This document shows positions 8,611 to 19,575 of a stretch of DNA of 64,000 nucleotides, piece after piece (the first letter of the stretch is position 1; each line of letters starts with the position of its first letter). The notes below the pieces were generated by a model, which saw nothing but the letters and a program-made list of their open reading frames with translations, searched no databases and was not told where the DNA came from. Location of the stretch: positions 186,001 to 250,000 of the forward strand of contig NZ_JBHSSW010000028.1 in assembly GCF_042659465.1 (NCBI RefSeq), in the 5' to 3' direction. Origin of the DNA: Ponticaulis profundi (GTDB taxonomy: Bacteria; Pseudomonadota; Alphaproteobacteria; Caulobacterales; Hyphomonadaceae). The position numbers were made by a program, and so were the translations under genes.

Positions 8611-9996
8611 ATGAAGCATATAATGAAGAGCCTGGGGCTGGCTGCGCTGGTTGCGCTGGCGCCTTTGGGTGTCGCACAGGCGCAGATCGAAGGGACAATT
8701 ACGGAAGCTTCGGCGCGTCAATTCCGCGTCGCAATCCCGGAATTCAAGGCCGACACACCGGAAGCACGAGAGCTTGCAGACCAGATTGCCGCGATCATCC
8801 GCAACGATCTGCGTTCTACCGGGCTATTCGATCTGGTCGATCCATCCGCTTATGTCGAAACCGGGTTGACGGTGCAGATCCAGCCACGTTTCCAGGACTG
8901 GCGTCTGATTAAAACCGAATCTCTGGCCGTCGGTGAAGTCGAGGTCATGCGAAATGGTGAAATGCGTGTCGCATTTCGCCTCTGGGACACTGGCAAGGAA
9001 GAAGAGCATCTCTTCCCGGATGCAGAGGGTAATCTTGTTTTCAAAGGCCGTCAGTATCAGACGACGCCTGAAAACCTGCGTCGTGTTGCGCACGTGCTTG
9101 CGGACGACATCTATACCAGCCTGACGGGTGACGAAGGCTATTTCGACACACGGATCGTCTTCATTGCGGAATCCGGTCCGAAAATCGACCGCACCAAGCG
9201 CCTTGCGATCATGGACCAGGATGGAGCGAATGCTGAATTCCTGACGAGTGGCCGCCATACGGTTTTGACGCCGCGTTTCTCGCCGAATGCGCAGAAGATC
9301 ACATACATGACGTATGAAAATGGGCGTCCGCAGGTCTATCTGTTCGATATTGAGAATGATCGTTCTGAAAGCCTTGGTCGTTTTCAGGGCATGACCTACG
9401 CACCGCGTTTCTCCATGGACGGCAATTCCGTTATTATGTCTCAGGCGATCAACGGTAACTCAGATATCTATCTGATGGACCTGACAACGCGCCAGATGAC
9501 ACGCCTCACGGATCATCCGGCCATTGATACGTCGCCTTCCATGTCGCCCGATGGCAAGCAGATCACCTTCACATCCGACCGTGGTGGCTCGCCACAAATC
9601 TATGTGATGAACGCCGATGGTTCGCCGCAAGTCTGTCCTTCCACACGTAAGCGCGATGTTGCTTGCCGCATCTCCGGCTTTAGCGGCGGTGGCTATTATT
9701 CCACACCGGTCTGGTCACCACGCGGCGATTATATTGCGTTCACAAAACAGTCTGGCGGGCGCTTCTATATTGGCGTCATTCAGCCAGATGGTCGCGGCGA
9801 GCGACTGTTGTCTGAATCCTATCTGGATGAAGGTCCGGCCTGGTCTCCAAACGGTCGCGTGATCATTTTCTTCCGTGAAGCGCGTCCGGGTGCTCCGCCG
9901 AAATTGTTCACTGTCGACCTGACAGGACGTAACCTGCGACAGGTCCCGACACCGGGCGATGCCTCAGATCCTGCATGGTCTCCACCATTGCGATGA
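8611..9996 (+). CDS. tolB: Tol-Pal periplasmic beta-propeller protein TolB
   Basis: 461 residues from the ATG at 8611, which has GGAGGA nine bases upstream; the in-frame ATG at 8590 lies before that ribosome site and is unlikely. A signal peptide ends at AQAQ, about residue 24. The N-terminal domain (FRVAIPEFKAD) is followed by a six-bladed propeller marked by repeats such as TPRFSPNAQKITY, SPSMSPDGKQITF, TPVWSPRGDYIAF and GPAWSPNGRVIIF. TolB binds Pal and TolA in the periplasm. The C-terminal ASDPAWSP ending matches alphaproteobacterial TolB. Confidence 0.97.
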   Translation: MKHIMKSLGLAALVALAPLGVAQAQIEGTITEASARQFRVAIPEFKADTPEARELADQIAAIIRNDLRSTGLFDLVDPSAYVETGLTVQIQPRFQDWRLIKTESLAVGEVEVMRNGEMRVAFRLWDTGKEEEHLFPDAEGNLVFKGRQYQTTPENLRRVAHVLADDIYTSLTGDEGYFDTRIVFIAESGPKIDRTKRLAIMDQDGANAEFLTSGRHTVLTPRFSPNAQKITYMTYENGRPQVYLFDIENDRSESLGRFQGMTYAPRFSMDGNSVIMSQAINGNSDIYLMDLTTRQMTRLTDHPAIDTSPSMSPDGKQITFTSDRGGSPQIYVMNADGSPQVCPSTRKRDVACRISGFSGGGYYSTPVWSPRGDYIAFTKQSGGRFYIGVIQPDGRGERLLSESYLDEGPAWSPNGRVIIFFREARPGAPPKLFTVDLTGRNLRQVPTPGDASDPAWSPPLR

Positions 9997-10114
9997 AACT
10001 TCTGGCATCGAAAATGAGTTTAACTTGAATTGATTTCGTCAACTGGTCGCAGAGTTGACAAAATTGGAACGTAATCGCTCGATAAACGTACTGAGGTTCG
10101 AAGGGGTCAGTTCG

Positions 10115-10666
10115 ATGGACACACTTAAATCAAAATGGATTATTACCGCAGGCCTCGCGCTTGCACTTGGCGCATGCGCAAGCAAGCCGAAGGTAGAGGA
10201 AGAGCCACAGGTTCAGCCACCTGTGTCCACGCCGACACCAACGCCGACGCCAACTCAGACAACACAGCCACCTGTCACACCGGAAGGTCCGGCTCCAGGT
10301 ACTGTCGCGGACTTCCGTATCAATGTGGGTGAGCGCGTTTATTTCGACACCGACGGATACAATGTCGACAGCTACGACATGGAAACACTGAACCGTCAGG
10401 CAGCATGGCTTCAGCAATACCCAAGTGTCACAATTCGTGTCGCTGGTAATGCCGACGAGCGTGGCACGCGTGAATACAACCTCGCGCTCGGTGAGCGTCG
10501 TGCGAACGCGGTCAAGGAATATCTGGTGAGCCGTGGCATCTCGTCATCGCGTATCGAGACGATCTCATACGGTAAGGAGCGTCCGATTGATGGTCGCTCG
10601 ACGCCAGAAGCCTGGGAAGTCAACCGGAACGCTCATACTGAGATTCTTTCCGGCCAGATTGGCTAG
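10115..10666 (+). CDS. pal: Peptidoglycan-associated lipoprotein Pal
   Basis: 183 residues from the ATG at 10115, preceded by AAGGGG at good spacing. A lipoprotein signal ends at LGAC, so Cys21 would be lipidated and the protein held in the outer membrane. A threonine/proline linker (about 35-55) is followed by an OmpA-like peptidoglycan-binding domain, with the segment ADERGTREYNLALGERRANA that binds diaminopimelate. Pal tethers the outer membrane to the wall. A strong terminator lies 30 bases after the stop. Confidence 0.97.
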   Translation: MDTLKSKWIITAGLALALGACASKPKVEEEPQVQPPVSTPTPTPTPTQTTQPPVTPEGPAPGTVADFRINVGERVYFDTDGYNVDSYDMETLNRQAAWLQQYPSVTIRVAGNADERGTREYNLALGERRANAVKEYLVSRGISSSRIETISYGKERPIDGRSTPEAWEVNRNAHTEILSGQIG

Positions 10667-10695
10667 TCAGTCACAGACATTACATGATTAATTTA

Positions 10696-10727
10696 GCAGG
10701 GCTGCCTCATTTCAGCCCTGCTTTTTT
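10696..10727 (+). terminator. Intrinsic terminator between pal and cpoB
   Basis: A perfect nine-base stem (GCAGGGCTG at 10696-10704 with CAGCCCTGC at 10713-10721) with an eight-base loop is followed directly by six T residues. It should end or attenuate the tol-pal transcript before cpoB. It also shows that the upstream in-frame ATG at 10684 is not the cpoB start. Confidence 0.9.
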
Positions 10728-10743
10728 GTCACTCGAGTTTGTC

Positions 10744-11694
10744 ATGATGCAGAATTCAAAGTTTCGTTTCGCCGTATGTGCTCTCGGCCTGAGCATGACA
10801 AGTCTTCCGGTTATTGCCCAATCGGCACCCATTCGCATGGGAAACCCGAGCTCAGCCTACACCCAGCAGGACAATACACAGGCGCAGATTTCCCGCCAGA
10901 TTGCCCGTATGGGTGAACTGGAAGCGCAGCTCAGCCAGCTGACCGGACGGATTGAAACGCTTGAATACCGATTGGGCCAGGCCGAAGCTGATCGCGAAGA
11001 ACTGGCAGAGGACAATCGTGACCTGCGTGATCGCATGGCAGAACTCGAAAAGCGCCTCGAAAATCAATCGACCCGGAACGTTACGTCACAGTCGTCCCGC
11101 GAACCATCACCCCTTGGGTCAGATCGCGCCGGAAACGGTGCTGTCTGGACAAATGGCTCAGGTGCTTCCAACCGGGAGGAAAATTCCGGACCGCGTAACC
11201 TCACGCCCGGCGCGAATTCCGCTAACACTTCCGACACATCCTCAGCCGGTTCATCTGGCCGCTTGCCAGAAGGAACACTGGGAACGATCCCGGCAGCCGC
11301 TCTGCCCGGTAATGCCGGAGCACTGTTCGAGCTTGGAAAATCTCGCCTGATTTCCTTTGACTATGAAGGTGCAGAGGTCGCCTTTCGCGAGTTCCTGAAT
11401 GAGTTTGGCGACGACCCGCAGGCCGGTGAAGCCTATTATTGGCTTGGTGAAGCGCTCTATCAGCAGGAAGACTATGCCGGTTCTGCGCGCTTCCTGACAA
11501 CGATGGTTCAGGACTACACAGATGATCCGCGTCGTGGAGAGGCGCTCGTCAAGCTTGCACGTTCGCTTCGCGAGCTTGGTGAAACCGGACGGGCTTGTGC
11601 CTTCCTTCAGCGCCTTGGCGATGTCGATCCGAACGCGTCCACAGCAACGCGAGAGCGTGCGCAGCTCGAGATGCAGCGTTCATCGTGTCGGTAG
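10744..11694 (+). CDS. cpoB: Tol-Pal/cell-division coordinator CpoB (YbgF)
   Basis: 316 residues from the ATG at 10744 or 10747, after the terminator. A signal peptide ends near VIAQSA. Residues about 40-100 form a coiled coil (GELEAQLSQLTGRIETLEYRL and on), then a serine/asparagine-rich linker, then tetratricopeptide repeats (LFELGKSRLISFDYEGAEVAF, GEAYYWLGEALYQQEDYAGSA, GEALVKLARSLRELG). CpoB links peptidoglycan synthesis with Tol-driven outer-membrane constriction. It is the normal last gene of the tol-pal cluster, though here the upstream terminator suggests separate or reduced expression. Confidence 0.93.
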   Translation: MMQNSKFRFAVCALGLSMTSLPVIAQSAPIRMGNPSSAYTQQDNTQAQISRQIARMGELEAQLSQLTGRIETLEYRLGQAEADREELAEDNRDLRDRMAELEKRLENQSTRNVTSQSSREPSPLGSDRAGNGAVWTNGSGASNREENSGPRNLTPGANSANTSDTSSAGSSGRLPEGTLGTIPAAALPGNAGALFELGKSRLISFDYEGAEVAFREFLNEFGDDPQAGEAYYWLGEALYQQEDYAGSARFLTTMVQDYTDDPRRGEALVKLARSLRELGETGRACAFLQRLGDVDPNASTATRERAQLEMQRSSCR

Positions 11695-12983
11695 ACGCGA
11701 TCCATAAACAGCTTCGACAATTTCTATCCTGCCTCAAGCCAGGCACCCTTGAGAGACCGCTTCTGATCGCGGTCTCGGGTGGCAGCGACTCTCTGGCACT
11801 GCTGCACGCCATGGCAGACATCCAGTCGGACACCTCTCTGAAAATTCAGGCAGCCACAATCGATCACTCACTTCGAACGGAAGCGCGTGCGGAAGCGGAG
11901 TTCGTCCATGTGATCTCCGATCGCCTGAATGTGCCGCATCATATCCTGACGCTCGACTGGAAGGTCGGTGATAAAAAAACGCAGGCGTCAGCACGCTTGC
12001 ATCGTTATCGCCTGCTTGCGCAACATGCGCACGATATTGGTGCGTCCATCATCCTCACTGGCCATACTTTCAATGATCAGATGGAAACCTGCCTTTTGAG
12101 AGCACGGGGAGGCTCTGGCTGGTGGGGGCTTTCCGGTATGCGTGACATCGGCATGGTGCCAGTCTGGCCGGAAGGCGAGGGGCTCGGCCTCGCGCGGCCT
12201 TTGCTGGATATGTCTCGCGAGCGACTTCGCGATTTTCTGATCGAGCGCGGCATTTCCTGGATAGACGACCCCTCAAATGAGAACCCCGCATATGAGCGGG
12301 TTCGTATTCGGCGCTATCTCACCAACGAACCGCATGTTGTTCAGGAAGTAGAGCGGATGCAGTTTGAGCTCTCGGAGCGACGGACCTCCATTGGCCTTCA
12401 TTTGCGCGAGTGGCTGCAGTCTCACGCAACTTGGCTGCCGGGCGGTGCCATTCGAATGGATACAGAAGCTTGTTTTGATTTGCCGGACGCTTTCCTCGAG
12501 CGCTTGCTGATGTTCCTTCTGCCTTGTGTTGCTGGCCGGCAGGTCACGCCGCGCCGTGAACGCCTGCATCGCTTGTTCGATAAGTTTCGCCAAGATGATG
12601 AAAAGAAAATGGCGACACTTGGGGGTTGTCTGATCGATTGGTCCGGGGCTGATTTCTTTATTGTGCCTGAAATCAACAGTCAGGACCTGATGCCGGACGA
12701 AATAACATCTGGCGTCTGGGGGGGGCGGGTAAGCATCACGTCACAGAGCGGCGAGTCGGTCAGAATTGCGGCCTGGGGGGAACGTAAAAAACCCGAGCAT
12801 ATTGATGCGGATCGGATCCCGCCGCTCTATTTGCGGCGCTTTCTCCCCGTTCAACTGGATGATGAAGGAGAGGTGCAATCTGTTCCGCATCTGGAACATT
12901 CATCCTTAATTTCGGTTCAGGATCTGTCAGAAAACCGAATGTTGAGCTGGTTGCATCCTGAATCGCAGTTTTTCCGCGGGTAA
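11685..12983 (+). CDS. tilS: tRNA(Ile)-lysidine synthase TilS
   Basis: About 432 residues from a GTG at 11685 that overlaps the cpoB stop; an upstream in-frame ATG (11595) would lie deep inside cpoB and is rejected. No clear ribosome site is seen, so the exact start is unsure. The PP-loop ATPase signature SGGSDS is at residues 31-36, followed by the family motif with GHTFNDQMET. TilS attaches lysine to C34 of tRNA-Ile(CAU) so that it reads AUA. The order cpoB-tilS-ftsH is usual in proteobacteria. Confidence 0.93.
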   Translation: MSVDAIHKQLRQFLSCLKPGTLERPLLIAVSGGSDSLALLHAMADIQSDTSLKIQAATIDHSLRTEARAEAEFVHVISDRLNVPHHILTLDWKVGDKKTQASARLHRYRLLAQHAHDIGASIILTGHTFNDQMETCLLRARGGSGWWGLSGMRDIGMVPVWPEGEGLGLARPLLDMSRERLRDFLIERGISWIDDPSNENPAYERVRIRRYLTNEPHVVQEVERMQFELSERRTSIGLHLREWLQSHATWLPGGAIRMDTEACFDLPDAFLERLLMFLLPCVAGRQVTPRRERLHRLFDKFRQDDEKKMATLGGCLIDWSGADFFIVPEINSQDLMPDEITSGVWGGRVSITSQSGESVRIAAWGERKKPEHIDADRIPPLYLRRFLPVQLDDEGEVQSVPHLEHSSLISVQDLSENRMLSWLHPESQFFRG

Positions 12984-13029
12984 TATGCCTCAGGGGAGTC
13001 GTTTTCTCCTTAAAGCTCACCTATGTTAT

Positions 13030-13042
13030 AGTCCGACGGACT
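13030..13042. promoter_or_regulatory. 13-base perfect palindrome ahead of ftsH
   Basis: AGTCCG-A-CGGACT lies 23 bases before the ftsH ATG, inside the 81-base gap after tilS and close to a weak -10-like TATGTT. A dyad this perfect in a short promoter-sized gap could bind a dimeric regulator or form a small leader hairpin. No known site of this exact form comes to mind. Confidence 0.35.
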
Positions 13043-13064
13043 AGTACGAAAGAAAGCTTGCCCC

Positions 13065-14957
<1,893 letters not shown>

Positions 14958-14975
14958 CTTCGCACTCATCGTTTC

Positions 14976-15001
14976 AAAGCCCGGCTGTTGCCGGGCTTTT
15001 T
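14976..15001 (+). terminator. Intrinsic terminator after ftsH
   Basis: A ten-base perfect stem, AAAGCCCGGC (14976-14985) with GCCGGGCTTT (14990-14999), a TGTT loop and a T run. It closes the tilS-ftsH transcript. Confidence 0.92.
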
Positions 15002-15071
15002 CTTTTGCGACTCCGGGCAGCTCCTGTGTTTCAGCAATTGCAGCCTGTGCAGCCCCAGTCTAGGATTCAGA

Positions 15072-15617
15072 ATGCAAAACAAAATCTTCCTCTTCATCGT
15101 TTCTTCTGTCCTGATGGTTTCAGGATGCCAGCAACCTGCACCGACGGCTGAAGCAGAGTTCTGGGGGCGACTTCAGGCGCTTTGCGGAAACACATATGAG
15201 GGCGCACTTGTCAGTGAAGACGAGGTCGATGCCGAATTTCAGACCGCTGACCTCTGGATGGATGTATCAGCCTGTAGCGGGGAGCAGGTCACCGTTGACT
15301 TCATGAATGGAACGGATGCCGTCGGGCATTGGGAGCTGACGCGTCTGTCTGACGGTATCGAGCTGCGTCATCGTCATGATGGTGATGCTGTTACTGGATA
15401 CGGCGGATTTTCGACGGAAAATTCGTCTGGGTCACGAATGAATTTTCCAGCCGATGAGGCGACCAAGGCTTTGTTCGACGCAGAAGGCATTCCCGTGTCG
15501 AAAGAGAATGTCTGGGCTGTTGAAGTTCGTCCGACAGTTTTTCGGTATGAACTGTCGCGTCCAAACCGTTTCTTTCTTGTGGAATTTGGTACGACAACGC
15601 CGTCCGGAAGAGACTGA
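15072..15617 (+). CDS. Putative lipoprotein of unknown function
   Basis: 181 residues from the ATG at 15072. A hydrophobic signal ends in the lipobox VSGC, so Cys19 is the likely lipidation site. The mature domain reads as a beta-rich fold: AEFWGRLQALCGNTYEG, then alternating strands including VTVDFMNG, GHWELTRLSDGIELRHRH and a closing strand VFRYELSRPNRFFLVEF. It resembles small secreted proteins often annotated as hypothetical in Caulobacterales. It sits alone between the ftsH terminator and thiD. Confidence 0.8.
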   Translation: MQNKIFLFIVSSVLMVSGCQQPAPTAEAEFWGRLQALCGNTYEGALVSEDEVDAEFQTADLWMDVSACSGEQVTVDFMNGTDAVGHWELTRLSDGIELRHRHDGDAVTGYGGFSTENSSGSRMNFPADEATKALFDAEGIPVSKENVWAVEVRPTVFRYELSRPNRFFLVEFGTTTPSGRD

Positions 15618-15705
15618 CGGCCGTCATTGAGAATTGATGTTGATGTTTCGCTCTGAGAGTGGTCCATGCACGGTCTGTTTCACTTAAGAACAGGGACGAG
15701 TTGCT

Positions 15706-16527
15706 TTGCGTGAATGCGAAAAAGAAAAAAGAGGTCGGGTACTGTCTATAGCCGGATCGGATTCCGGTGGCGGGGCCGGCATTCAGGCCGACATCAAGGC
15801 GATCACCATGAATGGTGGTTATGCCATGACGGCGATCACCGCGATCACCATTCAGAACACGGTTGGTGTTCATGGCGTCGTTCCTGTTCCGCTTGATGCC
15901 ATTCGCGGACAGATCAAGGTAACGCTGAGTGATATCGGAACGGATGTCATTAAAACGGGCATGCTGGGGGACCGGAAAACCATTGAGGCGGTCGCCGATA
16001 CGCTCGACCAGTTTGCGACAAAGGTACCGCGCGTAATCGATCCGGTCATGGTTGCGACGTCAGGTGACCGATTGCTGGCCTCCGATGCAATCGATGTTCT
16101 CAAAAACCTGTTGGTGCCGGATGCCACCCTTCTGACGCCAAACGCACCAGAAGCGGAAATTCTGTCAGGCAGGGCGGTTGAAACCATTGATGGTCAGCGC
16201 CGAGCCGCCGAACGTCTTCTGGAGGCCGGTGCAAAAGCGGTTCTGGTCAAGGGTGGTCATATTGATGGCAAGGTCATCACCGATGTCCTGCAGACGGAAT
16301 ATGATGAGTTCTTTTTCGAGGCTGGCCGCATCGACACAAGTTCAACACATGGCACTGGCTGTACGCTCGCGTCTGCAATCGCAACGCATCTGGCGCTCGG
16401 GAAGAGCTTGGTAGATTCGGTGGATGCAGGACGAAATTACCTCCTGAAGGCAATCGAAAAGGCAGAGCCGCTCGGGCAGGGGCATGGCCCGGTGCATCAC
16501 AGCTGGATGCTGGACGAGACCGACTGA
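15706..16527 (+). CDS. thiD: Hydroxymethylpyrimidine/phosphomethylpyrimidine kinase ThiD
   Basis: 273 residues starting at a TTG (15706) preceded by AGGGACGAG; no ATG or GTG is available at the N-terminus. The ribokinase-like fold shows SIAGSDSGGGAGIQADIK near the N-terminus and the anion-hole/catalytic segment THGTGCTLASAIA in the last third. ThiD phosphorylates HMP and HMP-P for thiamine synthesis. No other thi gene is nearby, and no TPP riboswitch is seen in the short leader. Confidence 0.95.
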   Translation: MRECEKEKRGRVLSIAGSDSGGGAGIQADIKAITMNGGYAMTAITAITIQNTVGVHGVVPVPLDAIRGQIKVTLSDIGTDVIKTGMLGDRKTIEAVADTLDQFATKVPRVIDPVMVATSGDRLLASDAIDVLKNLLVPDATLLTPNAPEAEILSGRAVETIDGQRRAAERLLEAGAKAVLVKGGHIDGKVITDVLQTEYDEFFFEAGRIDTSSTHGTGCTLASAIATHLALGKSLVDSVDAGRNYLLKAIEKAEPLGQGHGPVHHSWMLDETD

Positions 16528-16528
16528 T

Positions 16529-16855
16529 ATGTCCCGACGTCTCAAGCTTGCGTCAGACTATGGTTGTTCCCCAGTCTGGGAAGTGACAGGCGGTGCGTAC
16601 GAGAATATCGATCCTTCTGACTTGCCGATCTCTGAGCGTCTGGCAGATGCGCTGACACTGTGGGCAGCAGATTTTGATGAAACGCTGAATACGGCAGATC
16701 CGCTTAAGTCAGGGTTTGCGACTGATCTAGCGGCGCGGCGGTTCGAGGCAGAAGGTCGCCGGCTCTGGAAATCTCTCTGTGTTGAAATGCCTGAGGCTGA
16801 AATCGAATATGCGCCTGAAGAGGATAGCTCTGATCAGAAACGTTTGACGAGATAG
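16529..16855 (+). CDS. Small acidic protein of unknown function
   Basis: 108 residues, starting one base after the thiD stop, so it is probably co-translated with it. The protein is acidic, with a helical core (ISERLADALTLWAADFDETLN, then AARRFEAEGRRLWKSLCVEM) and a charged tail. I do not recognise the family. Its 3' end overlaps the convergent YdcZ-like gene by 22 bases. Confidence 0.65.
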   Translation: MSRRLKLASDYGCSPVWEVTGGAYENIDPSDLPISERLADALTLWAADFDETLNTADPLKSGFATDLAARRFEAEGRRLWKSLCVEMPEAEIEYAPEEDSSDQKRLTR

Positions 16856-17283
16856 ACGCCCACAATCAGGAAACCGATGCCGACCAGCCGCAGGGGCGTG
16901 ACGTGTCGGACGTCCTGACCAAAAGCGCCGATATGGTCATAGAGCACTGCAGCAATCAGCTGGCCGGCCATAACTGCGCCAATCCAGGCGGCAACCCCGA
17001 TGCGAGGCACCGCCGTTGCCGCACCTGCAACCATGACGGCCCCGAGCGCGCCGCCGAGCCACGCCCACCAGGGAGCTTGCCCTAATGTGGACAAACCGAC
17101 GGGCCGGTGGCCTAGGAGAACGTTGACTGCCAGCAACACACACCAGCCGACGGTGAAGGAGATCAAAGCTGCCTGTAGCGGGCCGCCGAGATAATAACCG
17201 AGGCGCCCGTTCATCGCGCCCTGCGCTGCGATCATCATGCCTGATACGACGCCAAGACCGACGAGTAATGAACCTAGCTGCAT
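16834..17283 (-). CDS. YdcZ-type small DMT-family transporter
   Basis: 149 residues with about five hydrophobic helices and little else, matching the half-size DMT (drug/metabolite transporter) YdcZ group, formerly DUF606. Recognisable points are the N-terminal GLGVVSGMMIAAQGAMNGRLG, a PWWAWLGGALGAVMV segment, and the ending LVGIGFLIVGVYLV. Such proteins often act as pairs of short subunits; no partner is adjacent here. The substrate is unknown. Confidence 0.85.
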   Translation of the reverse strand: MQLGSLLVGLGVVSGMMIAAQGAMNGRLGYYLGGPLQAALISFTVGWCVLLAVNVLLGHRPVGLSTLGQAPWWAWLGGALGAVMVAGAATAVPRIGVAAWIGAVMAGQLIAAVLYDHIGAFGQDVRHVTPLRLVGIGFLIVGVYLVKRF

Positions 17284-17388
17284 GTCCTCACCCTTCTTAT
17301 TTTCAGGAAAACTGAATTATAAAACAGTTTCCGTCTGTGGTAGTTGCCGCACTGACCACCTAGGCTTTTGCCGGACAGGAGAAAAGTC

Positions 17389-18216
17389 ATGCGCAATTAT
17401 CCGTTTTATCAGGTTGATGCTTTCGCAAGTCGGGCCTTTGAGGGCAACCAGGCATGCGTCATGCCAATGGATGCGTTCCTGTCTGACGACATGTTGCAGA
17501 CGATTGCTGCAGAAAACAATGTTGCGGAAACGGCGTACATCGTTCCGGATGGTGCCGGTTGCTGGAAGCTGCGTTGGTTCACGCCGACAGTGGAAGTGCC
17601 TCTATGCGGGCATGCAACGCTTGCATCCGCGCATGTCATCTTCGAGCATTTCGGCTATCAGGGGGAAGAGATTGTTTTTGAAACGGTACAGTCTGGTGAG
17701 CTGAAGGTTCGCAAAGCGGACATCGGATACCAAATGGACTTTCCAGCGCCATCTGTTCAGAAGATCGAGATCGAAGAGGCGGTTGTCAAAGCGCTCGGTG
17801 CGAGGCCTGTGGCAGCCTATGGTGGCCCCTTCTATGCTGCAGTGTTCGAAGACCCGAAACAGATCAGACATCTGGCGCCGGATCTGAAGGCCCTCGCCAG
17901 GCTGGGTGTCAGTGACACATTCGAGCGCGGAAACTTTGGGTGCTTCGCGGAAGGCGGCGCGGGTGTGGATGTCACCTCACGCTTTTTTGCGCCTGGATCA
18001 GGTATCGATGAGGACCCGGCGACGGGGAGTTGGCATTGCATGCTGACAGAAGTTATGGCGACCCGGACGGGCCGCCAGACATTTTCCTGCTACCAGGCCT
18101 ATCCAGGGCGGGGTGCGCGTATTGATGTCGAGAAAGTCGGTGATCGTATTATGATCAAAGGTCAGGCAGTCACTGTGATTGAAGGCCGGTTCAGCTTTGC
18201 CGATAAGGCTGGTTAA
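17389..18216 (+). CDS. PhzF-family epimerase/isomerase-like protein
   Basis: 275 residues from the ATG at 17389, which has AGGAG eight bases upstream. Two similar halves form the diaminopimelate-epimerase-like fold. The proposed catalytic glutamate is E47 in NNVAETAY, and the binding loop GIDEDPATGSWHC is in the second half. PhzF itself isomerises DHHA in phenazine synthesis, but most relatives have unknown substrates and no phenazine genes are present. It ends tail-to-tail with the next gene (four-base overlap). Confidence 0.9.
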   Translation: MRNYPFYQVDAFASRAFEGNQACVMPMDAFLSDDMLQTIAAENNVAETAYIVPDGAGCWKLRWFTPTVEVPLCGHATLASAHVIFEHFGYQGEEIVFETVQSGELKVRKADIGYQMDFPAPSVQKIEIEEAVVKALGARPVAAYGGPFYAAVFEDPKQIRHLAPDLKALARLGVSDTFERGNFGCFAEGGAGVDVTSRFFAPGSGIDEDPATGSWHCMLTEVMATRTGRQTFSCYQAYPGRGARIDVEKVGDRIMIKGQAVTVIEGRFSFADKAG

Positions 18217-19016
18217 CCCGCCTCAGCGGCGCGTTTCGCCAATTCTTTCAAGGCAGCTTCGAATTCGAGCGTCAGGTTTTCCACGGCCTCAGCTTTTGCT
18301 TTTTGTCCGTGTTCTCGTTTCGAACTCGATTCTGAGATCGCACGGCTAACACCGGTTTTGTCGCCAACGGCCGATAGCGTAGCGTAGGGGTAGCCGTTTC
18401 GAACATCCAGCAGAAGGCCGCTTGCCTGAGCCTGAGCGTCAATCGTCCGCGAAGGGACAACAAACATGCCTATAATCGTCAGATCTGCGAGTGCCAGTGC
18501 GTTGGCTTTGTCTCGCTGTATGGAATTCACTTCATAAACGAGGACATAGTCCAGGTGCTGTCGTGCGGCGCCGCGTCGAATGTTTGCGACCAGCTGTGCG
18601 GCCCGGCTGGACGTTCCTGTCGTTACCGGTTCTGAGACCATCTCTGCGATGAGAGGACTAATTGGCACAAACTCTCCATAGCCGGTGCCAAGACGCTCTG
18701 CGGATTCTGTCCATGCCGCACCTTCATCGGCAGGGATTGAAGTCAGGCTACCGCGCTCAACGCGCGCGATTCCGATTCGGGCTGGGAAGTATAGGGATGG
18801 ATTAACGGAAGCGATTTCGCGAATATCTCTTTCAAGATCACTTTCTTTGCCGCTCAAATCTGTCTTGGCGGCTTCACTGGCCTTTGCGACAGTTCCGTTT
18901 CTCATGTCATATCGCGCCAGATAGTCAGCGCCAGACGACGATTGAACACTATGCGCGCATGCGCCGATCAGGAGTGGAAGACTTAAAGCCAGTACGGAAA
19001 GTGAGCGTCGAGCCAT
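18213..19016 (-). CDS. Putative lipoprotein of unknown function
   Basis: 267 residues. A signal peptide ends in the lipobox IGAC (Cys20). The mature protein has the pattern of a peripheral alpha/beta domain: PARIGIARVERG, then FVPISPLIAEMVS, a helix RAAQLVANIRRGAARQH, then DYVLVYEVNS and ALADLTIIGMFVVPSR, with a long C-terminal helix (AEAVENLTLEFEAALKELAK). This resembles envelope lipoproteins that carry a GNA1162- or CsgG-like nucleotide-free fold, but I cannot assign it. It is transcribed away from the small membrane protein at 19108. Confidence 0.8.
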   Translation of the reverse strand: MARRSLSVLALSLPLLIGACAHSVQSSSGADYLARYDMRNGTVAKASEAAKTDLSGKESDLERDIREIASVNPSLYFPARIGIARVERGSLTSIPADEGAAWTESAERLGTGYGEFVPISPLIAEMVSEPVTTGTSSRAAQLVANIRRGAARQHLDYVLVYEVNSIQRDKANALALADLTIIGMFVVPSRTIDAQAQASGLLLDVRNGYPYATLSAVGDKTGVSRAISESSSKREHGQKAKAEAVENLTLEFEAALKELAKRAAEAG

Positions 19017-19107
19017 TTGTGTTACCTCTCTGGTTGCAAAGCAGGAGAAACATGGCTCAGATGGCTAAACTAGGTAGCAAACATGACCATTGTAAGTGAC
19101 TGTTCAC

Positions 19108-19470
19108 ATGATTAGACGCATTTTTGCCCTGATTGGTTTGCTCGCTGGTTTGTGGCTATTCCACGAAGTGAGCTTCTATCAAGGCGTGCTCGCGTCGCGC
19201 GGCGTAGGCGATCTTGCCGCGCTTCTCGCAGACGTTCCATTTCTTATCCGCTTCATCGGGGCCGTCTTTCTGTGTATCGGAGCTGCGCTGGCCTTTGGTC
19301 TCAAATGGATTGGCCCGGCTATCTTCCTGGTTGGCAGTTTATGCTATGTGCTGCTCGCGCTGGCGATGGTTGCAATGGGGGCTGATGTGTCCCTCTGGCA
19401 GGATGAAGCCGTCATCGCATCTGGGCTTATCGGGATCAGCATCGGCTTCGGTCTGTTTCGAACGACCTGA
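19108..19470 (+). CDS. Small four-helix membrane protein
   Basis: 120 residues from the ATG at 19108 (a GTG at 19096 is an alternative; neither has a clear ribosome site). Four hydrophobic segments are visible: IFALIGLLAGLWLFH, FLIRFIGAVFLCIGAALAF, IGPAIFLVGSLCYVLLALAMVAM and AVIASGLIGISIGFGLF. The function is unknown. It is about 100 bases ahead of lpdA on the same strand and might share a promoter. Confidence 0.7.
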   Translation: MIRRIFALIGLLAGLWLFHEVSFYQGVLASRGVGDLAALLADVPFLIRFIGAVFLCIGAALAFGLKWIGPAIFLVGSLCYVLLALAMVAMGADVSLWQDEAVIASGLIGISIGFGLFRTT

Positions 19471-19575
19471 GTTATCGCCAAAAGAACAATGCAGCTATTC
19501 GCGGTTCAACATTGACCTTGTTTTGCAGAAGAGTAGGACAGGAAGAACGTTTCTAGCCCAGCGAGTCTGAAAAAC

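Noticed and set aside
15618..15705. Possible TPP riboswitch before thiD (a CTGAGAG string at about 15652)
   Set aside because: The leader is only 88 bases and lacks the other conserved TPP-element segments; the match is a short chance string.
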